A stretch of DNA of 64,000 bases from Bradyrhizobium sp. ARR65 (lineage in GTDB: Bacteria > Pseudomonadota > Alphaproteobacteria > Rhizobiales > Xanthobacteraceae). Every line of letters starts with the position of its first letter. The first letter of the stretch is position 1. The stretch lies in NCBI RefSeq assembly GCF_000472385.1, contig NZ_AWZU01000029.1:24323-88322 (forward strand), in the 5' to 3' direction. The position numbers and the translations under genes were made by a program. Below the pieces are notes generated by a model that was given only the letters and a program-made list of their open reading frames with translations, did no database searches and was not told the origin of the DNA. Below are positions 41,152 to 49,624 of this stretch, one piece after another.

Positions 41152-41895
41152 GCGGATCGCGCCGTCGAGACGGATGGTCTCACCATTGAGCATCGCGTTC
41201 TCGACGATGTGCACGGCGAGGGCGCCATATTCGGACGCGTCGCCCAGCCGCGCCGGATGCGGCACCTGCGCACCCAGGCTCTTGCGCGCCTCTTCGCTCA
41301 AACCCATCAGAAGGGGCGTGAAGAACAGGCCCGGCGCGATGGTGTTGACACGGATCTTGTGCTGGGCGAGGTCGCGCGCAGCAGGGAGCGTGAGGCCGAC
41401 CACGCCGCCCTTGGATGCAGAATAGGCGATCTGGCCGATCTGGCCTTCGAAGGCCGCGACGCTGGCGGTGTTGATGATGACACCGCGCTCTTCGCCGACC
41501 GGCTCGGCCGGCACGAGCCGCTCCGCGAACAGCCGCAGGCAGTTGAAGGTTCCGATCAGATTGACATGAATGACGCGGGTGAACTTCGCGAGCGGGTACA
41601 CGCCGTCCTTGCCGACGATGCGTTGCGAGCCGCCGATGCCGGCACAATTGACCAGCACGCGCGCGACGCCATGTGCGACCTCCGCTTTGGCCAGCGCCGC
41701 CTTGACCTGTTCTTCGTCGGTGACGTCGGCGTGCAGCGCGACGCCCTTCACCTCGGCTGCGATCTTTTCCGCATTCTCACTGCTCTGATCGAGCACGCCG
41801 ATCTTCGCGCCTTTGGCGGCTATGGCGCGCGCGGTAGCGGCCCCCAGGCCCGAACCACCGCCGGTGATGACAACGGCAACGTCTTTCAACTGCAT
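41137..41895 (-). CDS. Short-chain dehydrogenase, type II 3-hydroxyacyl-CoA dehydrogenase-like
   Basis: A 252-residue classical SDR with ITGGGSGLGAATARAIA, NCAGIG, NTASVAAFEGQIGQIAYSASK (catalytic Ser, Tyr, Lys) and C-terminal LDGAIRMAPR. Closely similar to the SDR at 12351-13112 and of the same HSD10-like group. In this cluster it would carry out the 3-hydroxyacyl-CoA oxidation step between the dehydrogenases and the divergent thiolase. Last codons lie in a tandem duplication. Confidence 0.85.
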   Translation of the reverse strand: MQLKDVAVVITGGGSGLGAATARAIAAKGAKIGVLDQSSENAEKIAAEVKGVALHADVTDEEQVKAALAKAEVAHGVARVLVNCAGIGGSQRIVGKDGVYPLAKFTRVIHVNLIGTFNCLRLFAERLVPAEPVGEERGVIINTASVAAFEGQIGQIAYSASKGGVVGLTLPAARDLAQHKIRVNTIAPGLFFTPLLMGLSEEARKSLGAQVPHPARLGDASEYGALAVHIVENAMLNGETIRLDGAIRMAPR

Positions 41896-41998
41896 TTTGA
41901 TTTTCTCCTTGGGCGTTTCCTGAGCTTGTTTGGATAATAGCGAGTAGCAAATGGGGATGGCGCCACGCCGACGTTCCCGGCCACAACCTCGCTATTCG

Positions 41999-42673
41999 CT
42001 ACTCCCTATTCGCTTCTTCCAATTCACGCTGCGTCTCCTTGCGTTCCAGCATGCCGCCGCAGATCAGTGCTTCCATATGCTTGATGTAATTGCGGCAAAC
42101 CTCGTCCGTGACCGGGCCGACGCCAATGGCGCGAGACATCGCGTGGCGACCGAAGAACAGGTGGTCGCAGGCGCCGATCAGGCTGGTGTAGAACAGCACC
42201 GGGTCGACGTCGCGAAACTCGCCCGCGGCGATGCCTTCTGCGAGCAGGCGGCGATGAAAGTCCAATAGTGGCGCCACGAAGAACTTCGAAACTGCATCGG
42301 CCGACTCCGCGCTGCTTTCATGCAGCAGGTAATGGATCAGCCGGTTCATATAGGGGAAGCGGTGATAGGCGCGGATGATGCCGGCGATGTGCAGCTTTAG
42401 CTTCGCCGTCGGCGTGATCGGCTGGGCCAGCAGATATTCGAGATTGTCCATTTCGGTCGCGGCATCGCGCGCGAGCAGCGCTAGAAGCAGCCCGTCCTTG
42501 TTGCCGAAGTGATATTTCACCAGCGCAGCATTGACCCCGGACTTCTGCGCGATGTCGCTCAAGGATACGTCGATCGAGGCGCGTTCGATCATCAACTCGC
42601 TCGCCGCTACGAGTAACTTGTCGGCGGTGGTATTTCTGCCGCTCTGGAGCCTGTTGGGGGCGCTGGTACTCAA
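41999..42673 (-). CDS. TetR-family regulator
   Basis: A 224-residue TetR protein: HTH at residues 14-60 (ADKLLVAASELM, SLSDIAQKSGVNAALVKYHFGNKDGLL), then an all-helical ligand domain. The start is TTG at 42673 with AAGGA eleven nt upstream; the next Met lies inside the HTH. It is divergent from the thiolase gene with an imperfect dyad between, the normal layout for an acyl-CoA-responsive repressor of beta-oxidation genes. Ligand inferred. Confidence 0.87.
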   Translation of the reverse strand: MSTSAPNRLQSGRNTTADKLLVAASELMIERASIDVSLSDIAQKSGVNAALVKYHFGNKDGLLLALLARDAATEMDNLEYLLAQPITPTAKLKLHIAGIIRAYHRFPYMNRLIHYLLHESSAESADAVSKFFVAPLLDFHRRLLAEGIAAGEFRDVDPVLFYTSLIGACDHLFFGRHAMSRAIGVGPVTDEVCRNYIKHMEALICGGMLERKETQRELEEANRE

Positions 42674-42738
42674 GGGCGATCAGATCCTTCACGGAGGGCC
42701 TGGCCCGCAGATAAGCTGAAGCCGCGGCCCATCTCAAG

Positions 42739-42763
42739 AGTTAATTGAACGATTGACTAAACT
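42739..42763. promoter_or_regulatory. Candidate TetR operator
   Basis: AGTTAATTGAAC-G-ATTGACTAAACT, an imperfect dyad (8 of 12 positions symmetric) in the 160-bp region between the TetR gene and the thiolase gene. Its centre is 78 bp upstream of the TetR start and 83 bp upstream of the thiolase start. Confidence 0.45.
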
Positions 42764-42833
42764 GCCTTCCGCCTCTTAAATCCGCGCCGTCGTCCAGACC
42801 AAGCGAAAAACAAGATCTAGGGAGATTAAAGAG

Positions 42834-44006
42834 ATGGCCGAGGCTTATATCGTCGCCGCCGCGCGCACTGCCGGCGGCCGCAAGGGGGGACGTCTCGCGG
42901 GCTGGCACCCGGCCGATCTCGCCGCCACCGTCCTGGATGCGCTGGTGGAGCGGTCGGGTGCCGCTCCCGAGCAGATCGAGGACGTCATCATGGGCTGCGT
43001 GATGCAGACCGGCGAGCAGTCCAACAACGTCGCGCGCAACGCGGTTCTGGCCTCAAAACTCCCCGAGAGCGTGCCCGGCACCTCGATCGACCGGCAATGC
43101 GGCTCATCCCAACAGGCACTGCACTTCGCGGCCCAGACGGTGATGTCGGGCGCCATGGACGTCGTAATCGCCGCGGGCGTGGAATCGATGACGAGGGTGC
43201 CCATGGGACTCGCTTCCGCGCTGCCGGCGAAGAACGGCTTCGGCCACTACAAAAGCCCGAACATCGAGAAGCGCTATCCCAACATCATGTTCAGCCAGTT
43301 CACCGGCGCGGAGATGATGGCGGAAAAATACGGGCTCTCGAAGGACGAGCTCGACGAATATTCCTATCGAAGCCATCAGCGCGCAATCGCGGCAACACAA
43401 GCCGGCCGCTTCAATGACGAGATCGTCCCGGTCGAAATCACGCGCGCCGACGGCACGACCGATACCCACCATATCGACGAAGGCATCCGCTTCGATGTGA
43501 GCCTTGAAGGCATCAAGGGCGTCAAGTTGATCGCGGAGAATGGCAAGCTGACCGCAGCCTCCGCCAGCCAGATCTGCGACGGCGCCTCCGGCGTTGTGGT
43601 GGTCAACGAGCGCGGCTTGAAGTCGCTTGGCGCCAAGCCGCTCGCGCGTATTCATCACATGACAATGATGGGCGGCGATCCCGTGATCATGCTGGACGCG
43701 CCGCTGCACGCGACCGAACGCGCGCTGAAAAAAACGGGCATGAAGATCGACGACATCGGCCTGTTCGAGGTCAACGAAGCCTTCGCCTCCGTGCCGACCG
43801 CCTGGCTGAAGACGACAGGGGCGGATCCTGAACGGCTCAACGTCAACGGCGGCGCGATCGCGCTCGGCCACCCGCTCGGCTCGTCCGGCACCAAGCTGAT
43901 GACGACGCTGGTGAATGCGCTAAAGCAACGCAACAAGCGCTATGGCCTGCAGACCATGTGCGAAGGCGGCGGCATGGCCAACGTGACGATCATCGAGCGG
44001 CTGTAA
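42834..44006 (+). CDS. Acetyl-CoA C-acyltransferase (thiolase)
   Basis: A 390-residue degradative-type thiolase. The nucleophile Cys89 lies in SIDRQCGSSQQALHFAAQTV. His346 is in GGAIALGHPLGSSG, and the second Cys376 in MCEGGGMANV. NEAFASVPTAWLK carries the usual N-E-A-F. It cleaves a 3-ketoacyl-CoA with CoA to shorten the chain by acetyl-CoA. A GGGAG-type ribosome site (TAGGGAG) precedes the ATG. Divergent from the TetR gene and likely co-regulated with the dehydrogenase/SDR run. Confidence 0.91.
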   Translation: MAEAYIVAAARTAGGRKGGRLAGWHPADLAATVLDALVERSGAAPEQIEDVIMGCVMQTGEQSNNVARNAVLASKLPESVPGTSIDRQCGSSQQALHFAAQTVMSGAMDVVIAAGVESMTRVPMGLASALPAKNGFGHYKSPNIEKRYPNIMFSQFTGAEMMAEKYGLSKDELDEYSYRSHQRAIAATQAGRFNDEIVPVEITRADGTTDTHHIDEGIRFDVSLEGIKGVKLIAENGKLTAASASQICDGASGVVVVNERGLKSLGAKPLARIHHMTMMGGDPVIMLDAPLHATERALKKTGMKIDDIGLFEVNEAFASVPTAWLKTTGADPERLNVNGGAIALGHPLGSSGTKLMTTLVNALKQRNKRYGLQTMCEGGGMANVTIIERL

Positions 44007-44309
44007 CAAGCGTCTACACGAATGCTGTCGTCCCGGCCTTGAGCCCATAACCACAGGCAGATGCTGTTGCATCGCATAGGCCTCCGTCATTGCGAGCCAA
44101 CGGGTCCGCGCGTAGCGCGGCCCGATGACAGGCTCCGCGAAGCAATCCAGAGTCTCGAATTGTGCGCTGGATTGCTTCGTCCGCTCCGCTCCTCGAATGA
44201 CGAGTTGCTCTAAGGTGCCACGAACTCAAGCCCAGGGGTTATGGTCCTGGCTTCCCCCCGGATGACAGCCTCCATTTGGTCAGGATATTCGATCCAACCG
44301 GTAATCCCG
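44007..44309. other. Intergenic region
   Basis: 303 bp dominated by the repeat at 44085-44202. A short GGTTATGGTCCTGG block at 44237-44250 resembles the tails of other repeats. No promoter could be assigned for the downstream synthetase gene. Confidence 0.4.
44085..44202. repeat. Mosaic repeat: CGTCATTGCGAG element carrying a nested insert
   Basis: The outer element has CGTCATTGCGAG (44085-44096), GAAGCAATCCAGAG, CTGGATTGCTTC and a one-base-shortened right end. Between its left end and core lies a 40-bp block (44101-44140) that is 38/40 identical to 10398-10437 inside a different repeat family. Confidence 0.7.
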
Positions 44310-45854
44310 ATGACCCATCCCTCCATCCACGCGCGCACCCATCCGGACAAGATTGCCTACCAGATGGCAGGAACGGGCAAGGCGATCACCTATCGCGAGC
44401 TTGACGAGTTGTCGAACCAGGGTGCGCATCTGTTTCGCGCATTGGGACTGAAGGCGGGCGACCACATCGCCTTCCTGATGGAGAACCGGCTCGCCTTCAT
44501 GGAGATCTGCTGGGCCGCACAACGGGCGGGGCTCTATTACACCGCGATCAGCCGCTATCTCACGCACGACGAGATCGACTACATCGTGAAGGATTGCGGC
44601 GCCAAGGTCGTGATCACCTCGCCGAAATGCGCTGAGCAGGTGAAAAGCCTCATCACGGGCGCACCCGGCGAGCCGTTGTTCTTCATGCTGGACGTGCCGC
44701 AGGCCGGTTTTCGTTCCTGGGACAAGGAAGCGATCGCGCAGCCGGTGACGCCGATCACCGACGAAATCGCCGGCTACGACATGCTCTATTCGTCCGGCAC
44801 CACCGGCCGGCCCAAGGGCATCAAAAAACAGTTCGAGGGCAAACCGATTGATTCGCCGAACCCGTTCCTGCTGACGCTTTGCGCGAACATGTGCGGGATG
44901 GGATCAGAGACCGTCTATCTTTCGCCGGCGCCGCTCTATCACGCGGCGCCGCTTCGCTTCAACATGATGGTGACCGTGCTCGGCGGCACCTCCATCATCA
45001 TGGAGTCCTTCGATGCGGAAGGCTTTTTGCGCCTGGTCGAGAAGTACAGGATCACGCATTCGCAGTTGGTACCGACCATGTTCGTGCGCATGCTCAAGCT
45101 GCCGGAAGCGGTACGCAAGCAGCACGACTTGTCGTCGCTCAGGAGCGCGATCCATGCCGCGGCCCCCTGTCCAATCGACGTGAAGGCCAGGATGATCGAA
45201 TGGTGGGGGCCAATCCTGGTCGAGTACTACGCGGGCTCCGAAGGCAATGGTGTCACGGTCTGCAATTCGCAGCAATGGCTCGAGCATCGCGGCAGTGTCG
45301 GCCGCGCCGTGGTCGGTAAGGTCAAGATTCTGGGCGAGGACGATGAGGAGCTGCCGATCGGCGAGATCGGCACCATTTATTTTGCCGATGCACCTAGCTT
45401 CTCCTATCACAACGATTCCGAGAAGACGAAACGCGCCTACAACTCGAAGGGCTGGTCGACGCTGGGCGACGTCGGCTATCTGGATCAAGACGGCTATCTC
45501 TATTTGACCGACCGTAAGTCCTATATGATCATTTCCGGCGGGGTGAACATCTATCCGCAGGAGACCGAGGATGTGCTGATCACGCATCCCGAGGTCGCCG
45601 ATGTCGCGGTGTTCGGCGTGCCGAATGAAGAAATGGGCGAAGAGGTCAAGGCGGTGGTGCAGCCGAACGACATGGCGCGTGCGAACAAGGCATTCGAGGC
45701 CGAGCTGATCCAGTTTTGCAAACAGCATCTTTCCCCGATCAAATGCCCGCGCAGCATCGACTTCGAAGCCGAGCTGCCGCGCACGCCGACAGGGAAATTG
45801 GTGAAGCGCCACTTGCGCGACCGCTATTGGCCGAAGACTTCGGTGCGGATTTAG
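44310..45854 (+). CDS. Acyl-CoA synthetase (ANL superfamily)
   Basis: A 514-residue adenylate-forming enzyme. P-loop YSSGTTGRPKGIKK (about residues 157-170), then YYAGSEGNGVTVCNSQQW in the A5 position and WSTLGDVGYLDQDGYLYLTDRKSYMIISGG (in pieces) as the A7/A8 hinge. The C-terminal catalytic Lys region is PRTPTGKLVKRHLRD. It activates a carboxylic acid to its CoA ester, plausibly the entry step for the neighbouring beta-oxidation genes. Start at ATG 44310 by family N-terminus; the ribosome site is weak. Confidence 0.88.
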   Translation: MTHPSIHARTHPDKIAYQMAGTGKAITYRELDELSNQGAHLFRALGLKAGDHIAFLMENRLAFMEICWAAQRAGLYYTAISRYLTHDEIDYIVKDCGAKVVITSPKCAEQVKSLITGAPGEPLFFMLDVPQAGFRSWDKEAIAQPVTPITDEIAGYDMLYSSGTTGRPKGIKKQFEGKPIDSPNPFLLTLCANMCGMGSETVYLSPAPLYHAAPLRFNMMVTVLGGTSIIMESFDAEGFLRLVEKYRITHSQLVPTMFVRMLKLPEAVRKQHDLSSLRSAIHAAAPCPIDVKARMIEWWGPILVEYYAGSEGNGVTVCNSQQWLEHRGSVGRAVVGKVKILGEDDEELPIGEIGTIYFADAPSFSYHNDSEKTKRAYNSKGWSTLGDVGYLDQDGYLYLTDRKSYMIISGGVNIYPQETEDVLITHPEVADVAVFGVPNEEMGEEVKAVVQPNDMARANKAFEAELIQFCKQHLSPIKCPRSIDFEAELPRTPTGKLVKRHLRDRYWPKTSVRI

Positions 45855-45875
45855 GCGCCAAAACCAAACAAGAGC

Positions 45876-45968
45876 CGTCATGCCCGGCCTTGTGCCGAAC
45901 ATCCACGTCTTAGAAAATGGCGGCGGAAAAAGCACGTGGATGGCCGGGACGAGCCTGGCCATGACGAG
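45876..45968. repeat. Intergenic repeat (CGTCATGCCCGGCC family)
   Basis: CCGTCATGCCCGGCC at the left and GGCCGGGACGAGCCTGGCCATGACG at the right, with ACATCCACG / CGTGGATG pairing inside. A further repeat family; its right end supplies the GAGGAAA ribosome site of the next gene. Confidence 0.6.
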
Positions 45969-45977
45969 GAAACAACC

Positions 45978-47141
45978 ATGGCCATCTCTCTTCCTTCGAT
46001 CCTGCTTCCGCCTGGCATCCGCTCCCGCTATGTCGAGGGCATCAATGGCCTGACCATGCATGTGCTGGAGGCCGGCTTCGAGACACGCGGCCGCCCGTGC
46101 GTGTTGCTACTGCACGGCTTCCCCGAACTTGCCTTTTCCTGGCGCAAGGTGATGCCGGCACTTGCGCAAGCCGGCTATCATGTGATCGCACCGGACCAGC
46201 GCGGTTATGGCCGCACCACCGGGTGGAGTGCGGAGTATGACGGCGATCTCGCGCCATTTCGGCTAACCAATCTGGTCCGTGATGCGCTGGGCCTGGTGTC
46301 GGCGTACGGCTATCGCAGCGTCGATGCCGTGATCGGACACGATTTCGGCAGTCCGGTCGCGGCGTGGTGTGCATTGCTGCGACCAGATGTATTCCGCTCG
46401 GTGGTGATGATGAGCGCGCCGTTCGCAGGTGCGCCGAAATTGCCCTTCGACACCGCGGACAGGCCTGCGTTGCCGCCGGCGGAAGACCCCGTGCATCGCG
46501 AACTCGCGCGTCTGCCGCGGCCGCGCAAGCATTATCAATGGTACTATTCAACGCGCGAGGCGAATGCCGACATGACGCAGGCGCCGCAGGGCCTGCACGA
46601 TTTCCTGCGCGCCTACTATCACCACAAGAGCGCGGACTGGAAACACAACCAGCCCTCGCCGCTCAAGTCCTGGTCTGCGGAAGAGCTCGCGAAGCTGCCG
46701 ACCTATTATGTGATGGATGTTGACAAGACGATGCCTGAGACGGTTGCGGAGGAAATGCCGTCTTCAACGGAGATCGCCGCAAATAAGTGGCTGCCGGACA
46801 GCGAGCTTGCCTTCTACACAAGCGAGTATGCGCGCACTGGATTCCAGGGCGGCTTGCAATGGTATCGCTGCGGCACGTCGGGCGCATTTGATGCGGAGTT
46901 GCAGCTATGGTCGGGCAAGACCATCGACGTGCCTTCCTGCTTCATTGCGGGCAAGCAGGATTGGGGCATCTATCAGCGCGCCGGCGCATTCGAGACGATG
47001 CAATCGAGCGCGTGCACAGCGATGATCGGTTGTCATCTGGTGGATGGCGCGGGCCACTGGGTGCAGCAGGAGCAGCCCGCGGAGATCAATCGGCTTCTGC
47101 TCCAATTCCTGAAGCAGGCGGCTGCAAGACAAGTCCGCTAG
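45978..47141 (+). CDS. Epoxide hydrolase-like alpha/beta hydrolase
   Basis: A 387-residue alpha/beta hydrolase with HGFPELAFSWRKVMP (oxyanion HGxP), DQRGYGRTTGW, nucleophile Asp in GHDFGSPVAAW (about residue 122), a cap domain with the paired Tyr region (KHYQWYYSTREAN), the acid in KQDWGIYQ and catalytic His in GAGHWVQQEQP. The Asp nucleophile indicates an epoxide hydrolase (or dehalogenase) rather than an esterase. GAGGAAA sits six nt before ATG 45978. Follows the synthetase gene on the same strand. Confidence 0.86.
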   Translation: MAISLPSILLPPGIRSRYVEGINGLTMHVLEAGFETRGRPCVLLLHGFPELAFSWRKVMPALAQAGYHVIAPDQRGYGRTTGWSAEYDGDLAPFRLTNLVRDALGLVSAYGYRSVDAVIGHDFGSPVAAWCALLRPDVFRSVVMMSAPFAGAPKLPFDTADRPALPPAEDPVHRELARLPRPRKHYQWYYSTREANADMTQAPQGLHDFLRAYYHHKSADWKHNQPSPLKSWSAEELAKLPTYYVMDVDKTMPETVAEEMPSSTEIAANKWLPDSELAFYTSEYARTGFQGGLQWYRCGTSGAFDAELQLWSGKTIDVPSCFIAGKQDWGIYQRAGAFETMQSSACTAMIGCHLVDGAGHWVQQEQPAEINRLLLQFLKQAAARQVR

Positions 47142-47256
47142 CTTCATCAGCCGTTCAGAATCAAAACTCTATCGTCGGCGAACGCGGGATTGCTGGGGGA
47201 ACGATCGTTTGATGCTTGCGTTGCGATCCCGGGCAATGCGCATTTGGAGGAGATGT

Positions 47257-47661
47257 ATGGAGAAGAGAATCGCTGGACTATTGGGAGCGGTCGCTGCGCT
47301 CGGCACGCTGGGTGCCGCGCAGGCCTCGCCCGCGCCGGCACCGAACCCATCGGACGCGCTGAAAGCCAATTCCTACGCCGACTTGTTAGAGCCGATCCCG
47401 AACGCCGCCAAAATATTGCAGGCGCTGGATGAACAGGCGCCTCCCAAGCCGAACGAAGGCTCGACCGACGCCAACGTCAAGGTGGCGCAGTGGTATCACC
47501 ATCACCACCATCATCACCACCACCACCATCACTACGGCTATCGGGGCTATGACTATGACTACGGCCCCCGCGTCTATGTGGTGCCGCCCCGCCGCTGGTA
47601 TCACCACCACCACCATCATCACCATCACCACCATCATCACTGGTATTACGATCGCTACTGA
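47257..47661 (+). CDS. Exported histidine-rich protein
   Basis: A 134-residue protein with a signal peptide (IAGLLGAVAALGTLGAAQA), a short acidic/Pro-rich segment, then two uninterrupted His tracts of 12 and 13 residues separated by a Tyr/Asp/Arg-rich stretch (YGYRGYDYDYGPRVYVVPPRRW), ending HWYYDRY. GGAGGAG precedes ATG 47257. About a quarter of the mature protein is His, so binding of Ni, Zn, Cu or heme in the periplasm is very likely, but which one is unknown. Next to iron-handling genes (mbfA at 48641). Confidence 0.75.
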   Translation: MEKRIAGLLGAVAALGTLGAAQASPAPAPNPSDALKANSYADLLEPIPNAAKILQALDEQAPPKPNEGSTDANVKVAQWYHHHHHHHHHHHHYGYRGYDYDYGPRVYVVPPRRWYHHHHHHHHHHHHHWYYDRY

Positions 47662-47727
47662 TCGCCTTGTGACCTTGTGATGGCGTGACGAGTCGCCGGG
47701 TTCTCTATGGAGAGCCCGGTAATTGTT

Positions 47728-48453
47728 TTAGGTCTGTCGCGCCTTCTCTTTCGCGGCGCGATGAAGATGCCGGTAGGTGCCGTCAAACACGGTATCGGTC
47801 GACGATGTCCACTCGGTGCCCTTACCCAAGGTCGGCCGGTTGGCATAGATGCGGCGCGACTGCAGTTCGCGCTCGGCGGCTTCGTCACGCCCCATCGGCT
47901 CGAGTTCGAACGGCGCTTCTTCGGGGATGACGATGATCTGCATGAACGGCTCGCCTGGCCGGAAAATATGCGTGCCGCCCTCCGGGGGTGCCTTGAACAC
48001 GCAAAAGAACACCATCGGCCACCAATTGCGAATCAGCGCCGGGACGGCGATCGGCACGGTGCCGGTCGCATCCGCATAGAAGCGCGGATGCGGCTCGGTC
48101 CTGATCGCGAACCCCGGTGGCACTTTCAGATCGAGCAGAAGCTGGTAGGTGTAGAACGTATCGCCGAAGTTGCGGAAAGGCGGCCATTGCAAGGTGCTGT
48201 CCGGCGGCGGCTCGCCCCAATCACCTTCCAGGATCAAATGGCCGTCTTTGGTCGAGACATGCAGCTCAAAGTCGTATGGATAAAACAGCTCGATTCCGTA
48301 CTGAGCGCCTTCCGAAAACGGCACGCAATGCCATACCTGTTCGCGTGACCCGTCGGCGCGCGGTTCGCGCTTGCCGGCCCAACCGGGAATTTCGAGCTTG
48401 GTTCGCCGCGGCGCGAGCCGCGGATCGTTGAGACGATATTTGACCTTTTCCAT
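47728..48453 (-). CDS. DUF6065-like protein
   Basis: A 241-residue protein without signal peptide, starting MEKVKYRLNDPRLAPRRTKL, with GGGGGAAG just before ATG 48453. The arrangement WHCVPFSEGAQYGIELFYPYDFELH, a central GFAIRTEPHPRF and WWPMVFFCVFKAPPEGG with FRPGEPFMQIIVIPEE resembles the DUF6065 layout as I remember it. The role is unknown. It is divergent from the mbfA unit. Moderate confidence in the family name, high confidence that the gene is real. Confidence 0.7.
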   Translation of the reverse strand: MEKVKYRLNDPRLAPRRTKLEIPGWAGKREPRADGSREQVWHCVPFSEGAQYGIELFYPYDFELHVSTKDGHLILEGDWGEPPPDSTLQWPPFRNFGDTFYTYQLLLDLKVPPGFAIRTEPHPRFYADATGTVPIAVPALIRNWWPMVFFCVFKAPPEGGTHIFRPGEPFMQIIVIPEEAPFELEPMGRDEAAERELQSRRIYANRPTLGKGTEWTSSTDTVFDGTYRHLHRAAKEKARQT

Positions 48454-48602
48454 ACTTCCCCCGTGGTTGACCAATGCTCGGCTAACGGAAACCGACAGCT
48501 CGTGCGAACGGTTCCCACGACAGGCGCCACGGCACAAGGCTCGCTGGCGTAGTCGTGAATTGCGGCCGATTTGACCGCGCGCAAACGAGCCTCTATAGAT
48601 CG

Positions 48603-48619
48603 TTTAGAACCGTTCTAAA
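48603..48619. promoter_or_regulatory. ICE (iron control element) motif, predicted Irr binding site
   Basis: TTTAGAAC-C-GTTCTAAA, perfect 8-bp arms around one base, 21 bp upstream of the mbfA start. This matches the TTTAGAA-N3-TTCTAAA type ICE motif bound by Irr in Bradyrhizobium and relatives, where mbfA is repressed under iron limitation. Confidence 0.82.
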
Positions 48620-48640
48620 TTATGTCCTGGACGCTTTCTG

Positions 48641-49612
48641 ATGAAGAATTTCGCGGATCTAACCGAGCGCGAGGTGCTGGCGGTGGCGATCTCCGCGGAG
48701 GAGGAAGACAGCCGCATCTACATGACCTTCGCCGAAGACCTGAAGGACCGCTACCCTGATTCGGCAAAGCTGTTCGAGGAGATGGCCGAAGAAGAACGCG
48801 GCCATCGCCACATGCTGCTCGAGCTTTATGAGCAGCGCTTCGGCCCGCATCTGCCGCCGATCCGCAGGGAGGACGTGAAGGGCTTCCTGCGCCGTCGCCC
48901 GGTGTGGCTCACCAAGAACCTGCCGCTCGAGACCATCCGCAAAGAGGCGGAGACCATGGAGTTCGAGGCCGAGCGGTTTTACACCAAGGCTGCCGAACAG
49001 GCGCAGGACGTTGCCGTGCGGCGGCTGCTTGGTGACCTTGCCGAGGCGGAAAAGGGTCACGAAAAGGTCGCGACACGACTCACCCACGAGATTCTGAGCC
49101 CCGACGTGCGCGCCGCCGAAGACCGCACACGCCGGCGCGTCTTCGTCCTGCAATATGTCCAGCCCGGACTCGCCGGCCTGATGGACGGCTCGGTCTCGAC
49201 ACTGGCTCCCCTGTTCGCGGCCGCCTTTGCCACGCATCACAACTGGCAGACCTTTGTGGTGGGCCTTGCCGCCTCGATTGGCGCGGGCATCAGCATGGGC
49301 TTTGCGGAAGCCCTGTCCGACGATGGTTCACTGACCGGACGCGGCTCGCCCTGGCTGCGCGGCCTCACCTGCGGATTCATGACGACGCTCGGCGGCCTCG
49401 GTCACACCCTTCCCTATCTGGTGCCGGACGCCTGGCCCAACGCCTTCTGGATCGCGACCGCGATCGCCTCCGTGGTGGTATTCTTCGAACTATGGGCGAT
49501 TGCCTTTATCCGCGCACGCTACATGGATACGCCATTCCTGCAGGCGGTATTCCAGATCGTGCTGGGCGGCGTCATCGTACTCGGGGTCGGCATTCTGATC
49601 GGGGCCGCCTAG
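48641..49612 (+). CDS. mbfA: Membrane-bound ferritin A (rubrerythrin-like domain fused to VIT1-type iron transporter)
   Basis: A 323-residue protein. Residues 1-155 are a rubrerythrin-like di-iron domain with the ligand pairs EEEDSRIY, EEERGHRHMLL, EFEAERFY and EAEKGHEKVATR. Residues 175-323 form a VIT1/CCC1 transporter with GLMDGSVSTLAPLFAAAFAT and GISMGFAEALSDDG. It exports iron from the cytoplasm and protects against iron and peroxide stress. An Irr-type ICE box lies just upstream. Length and domain order equal MbfA of Bradyrhizobium/Agrobacterium. Followed at 12 bp by an outer-membrane-like protein gene and then cytochrome b561. Confidence 0.92.
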   Translation: MKNFADLTEREVLAVAISAEEEDSRIYMTFAEDLKDRYPDSAKLFEEMAEEERGHRHMLLELYEQRFGPHLPPIRREDVKGFLRRRPVWLTKNLPLETIRKEAETMEFEAERFYTKAAEQAQDVAVRRLLGDLAEAEKGHEKVATRLTHEILSPDVRAAEDRTRRRVFVLQYVQPGLAGLMDGSVSTLAPLFAAAFATHHNWQTFVVGLAASIGAGISMGFAEALSDDGSLTGRGSPWLRGLTCGFMTTLGGLGHTLPYLVPDAWPNAFWIATAIASVVVFFELWAIAFIRARYMDTPFLQAVFQIVLGGVIVLGVGILIGAA

Positions 49613-49624
49613 GCGGGCTGGGCG

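Noticed and set aside
47386..47640. Met/Val-repeat frame antisense to the His-rich gene
   Set aside because: It is the complement of the CAC/CAT tracts. The His-rich strand has a signal peptide and a strong ribosome site, the antisense has neither.
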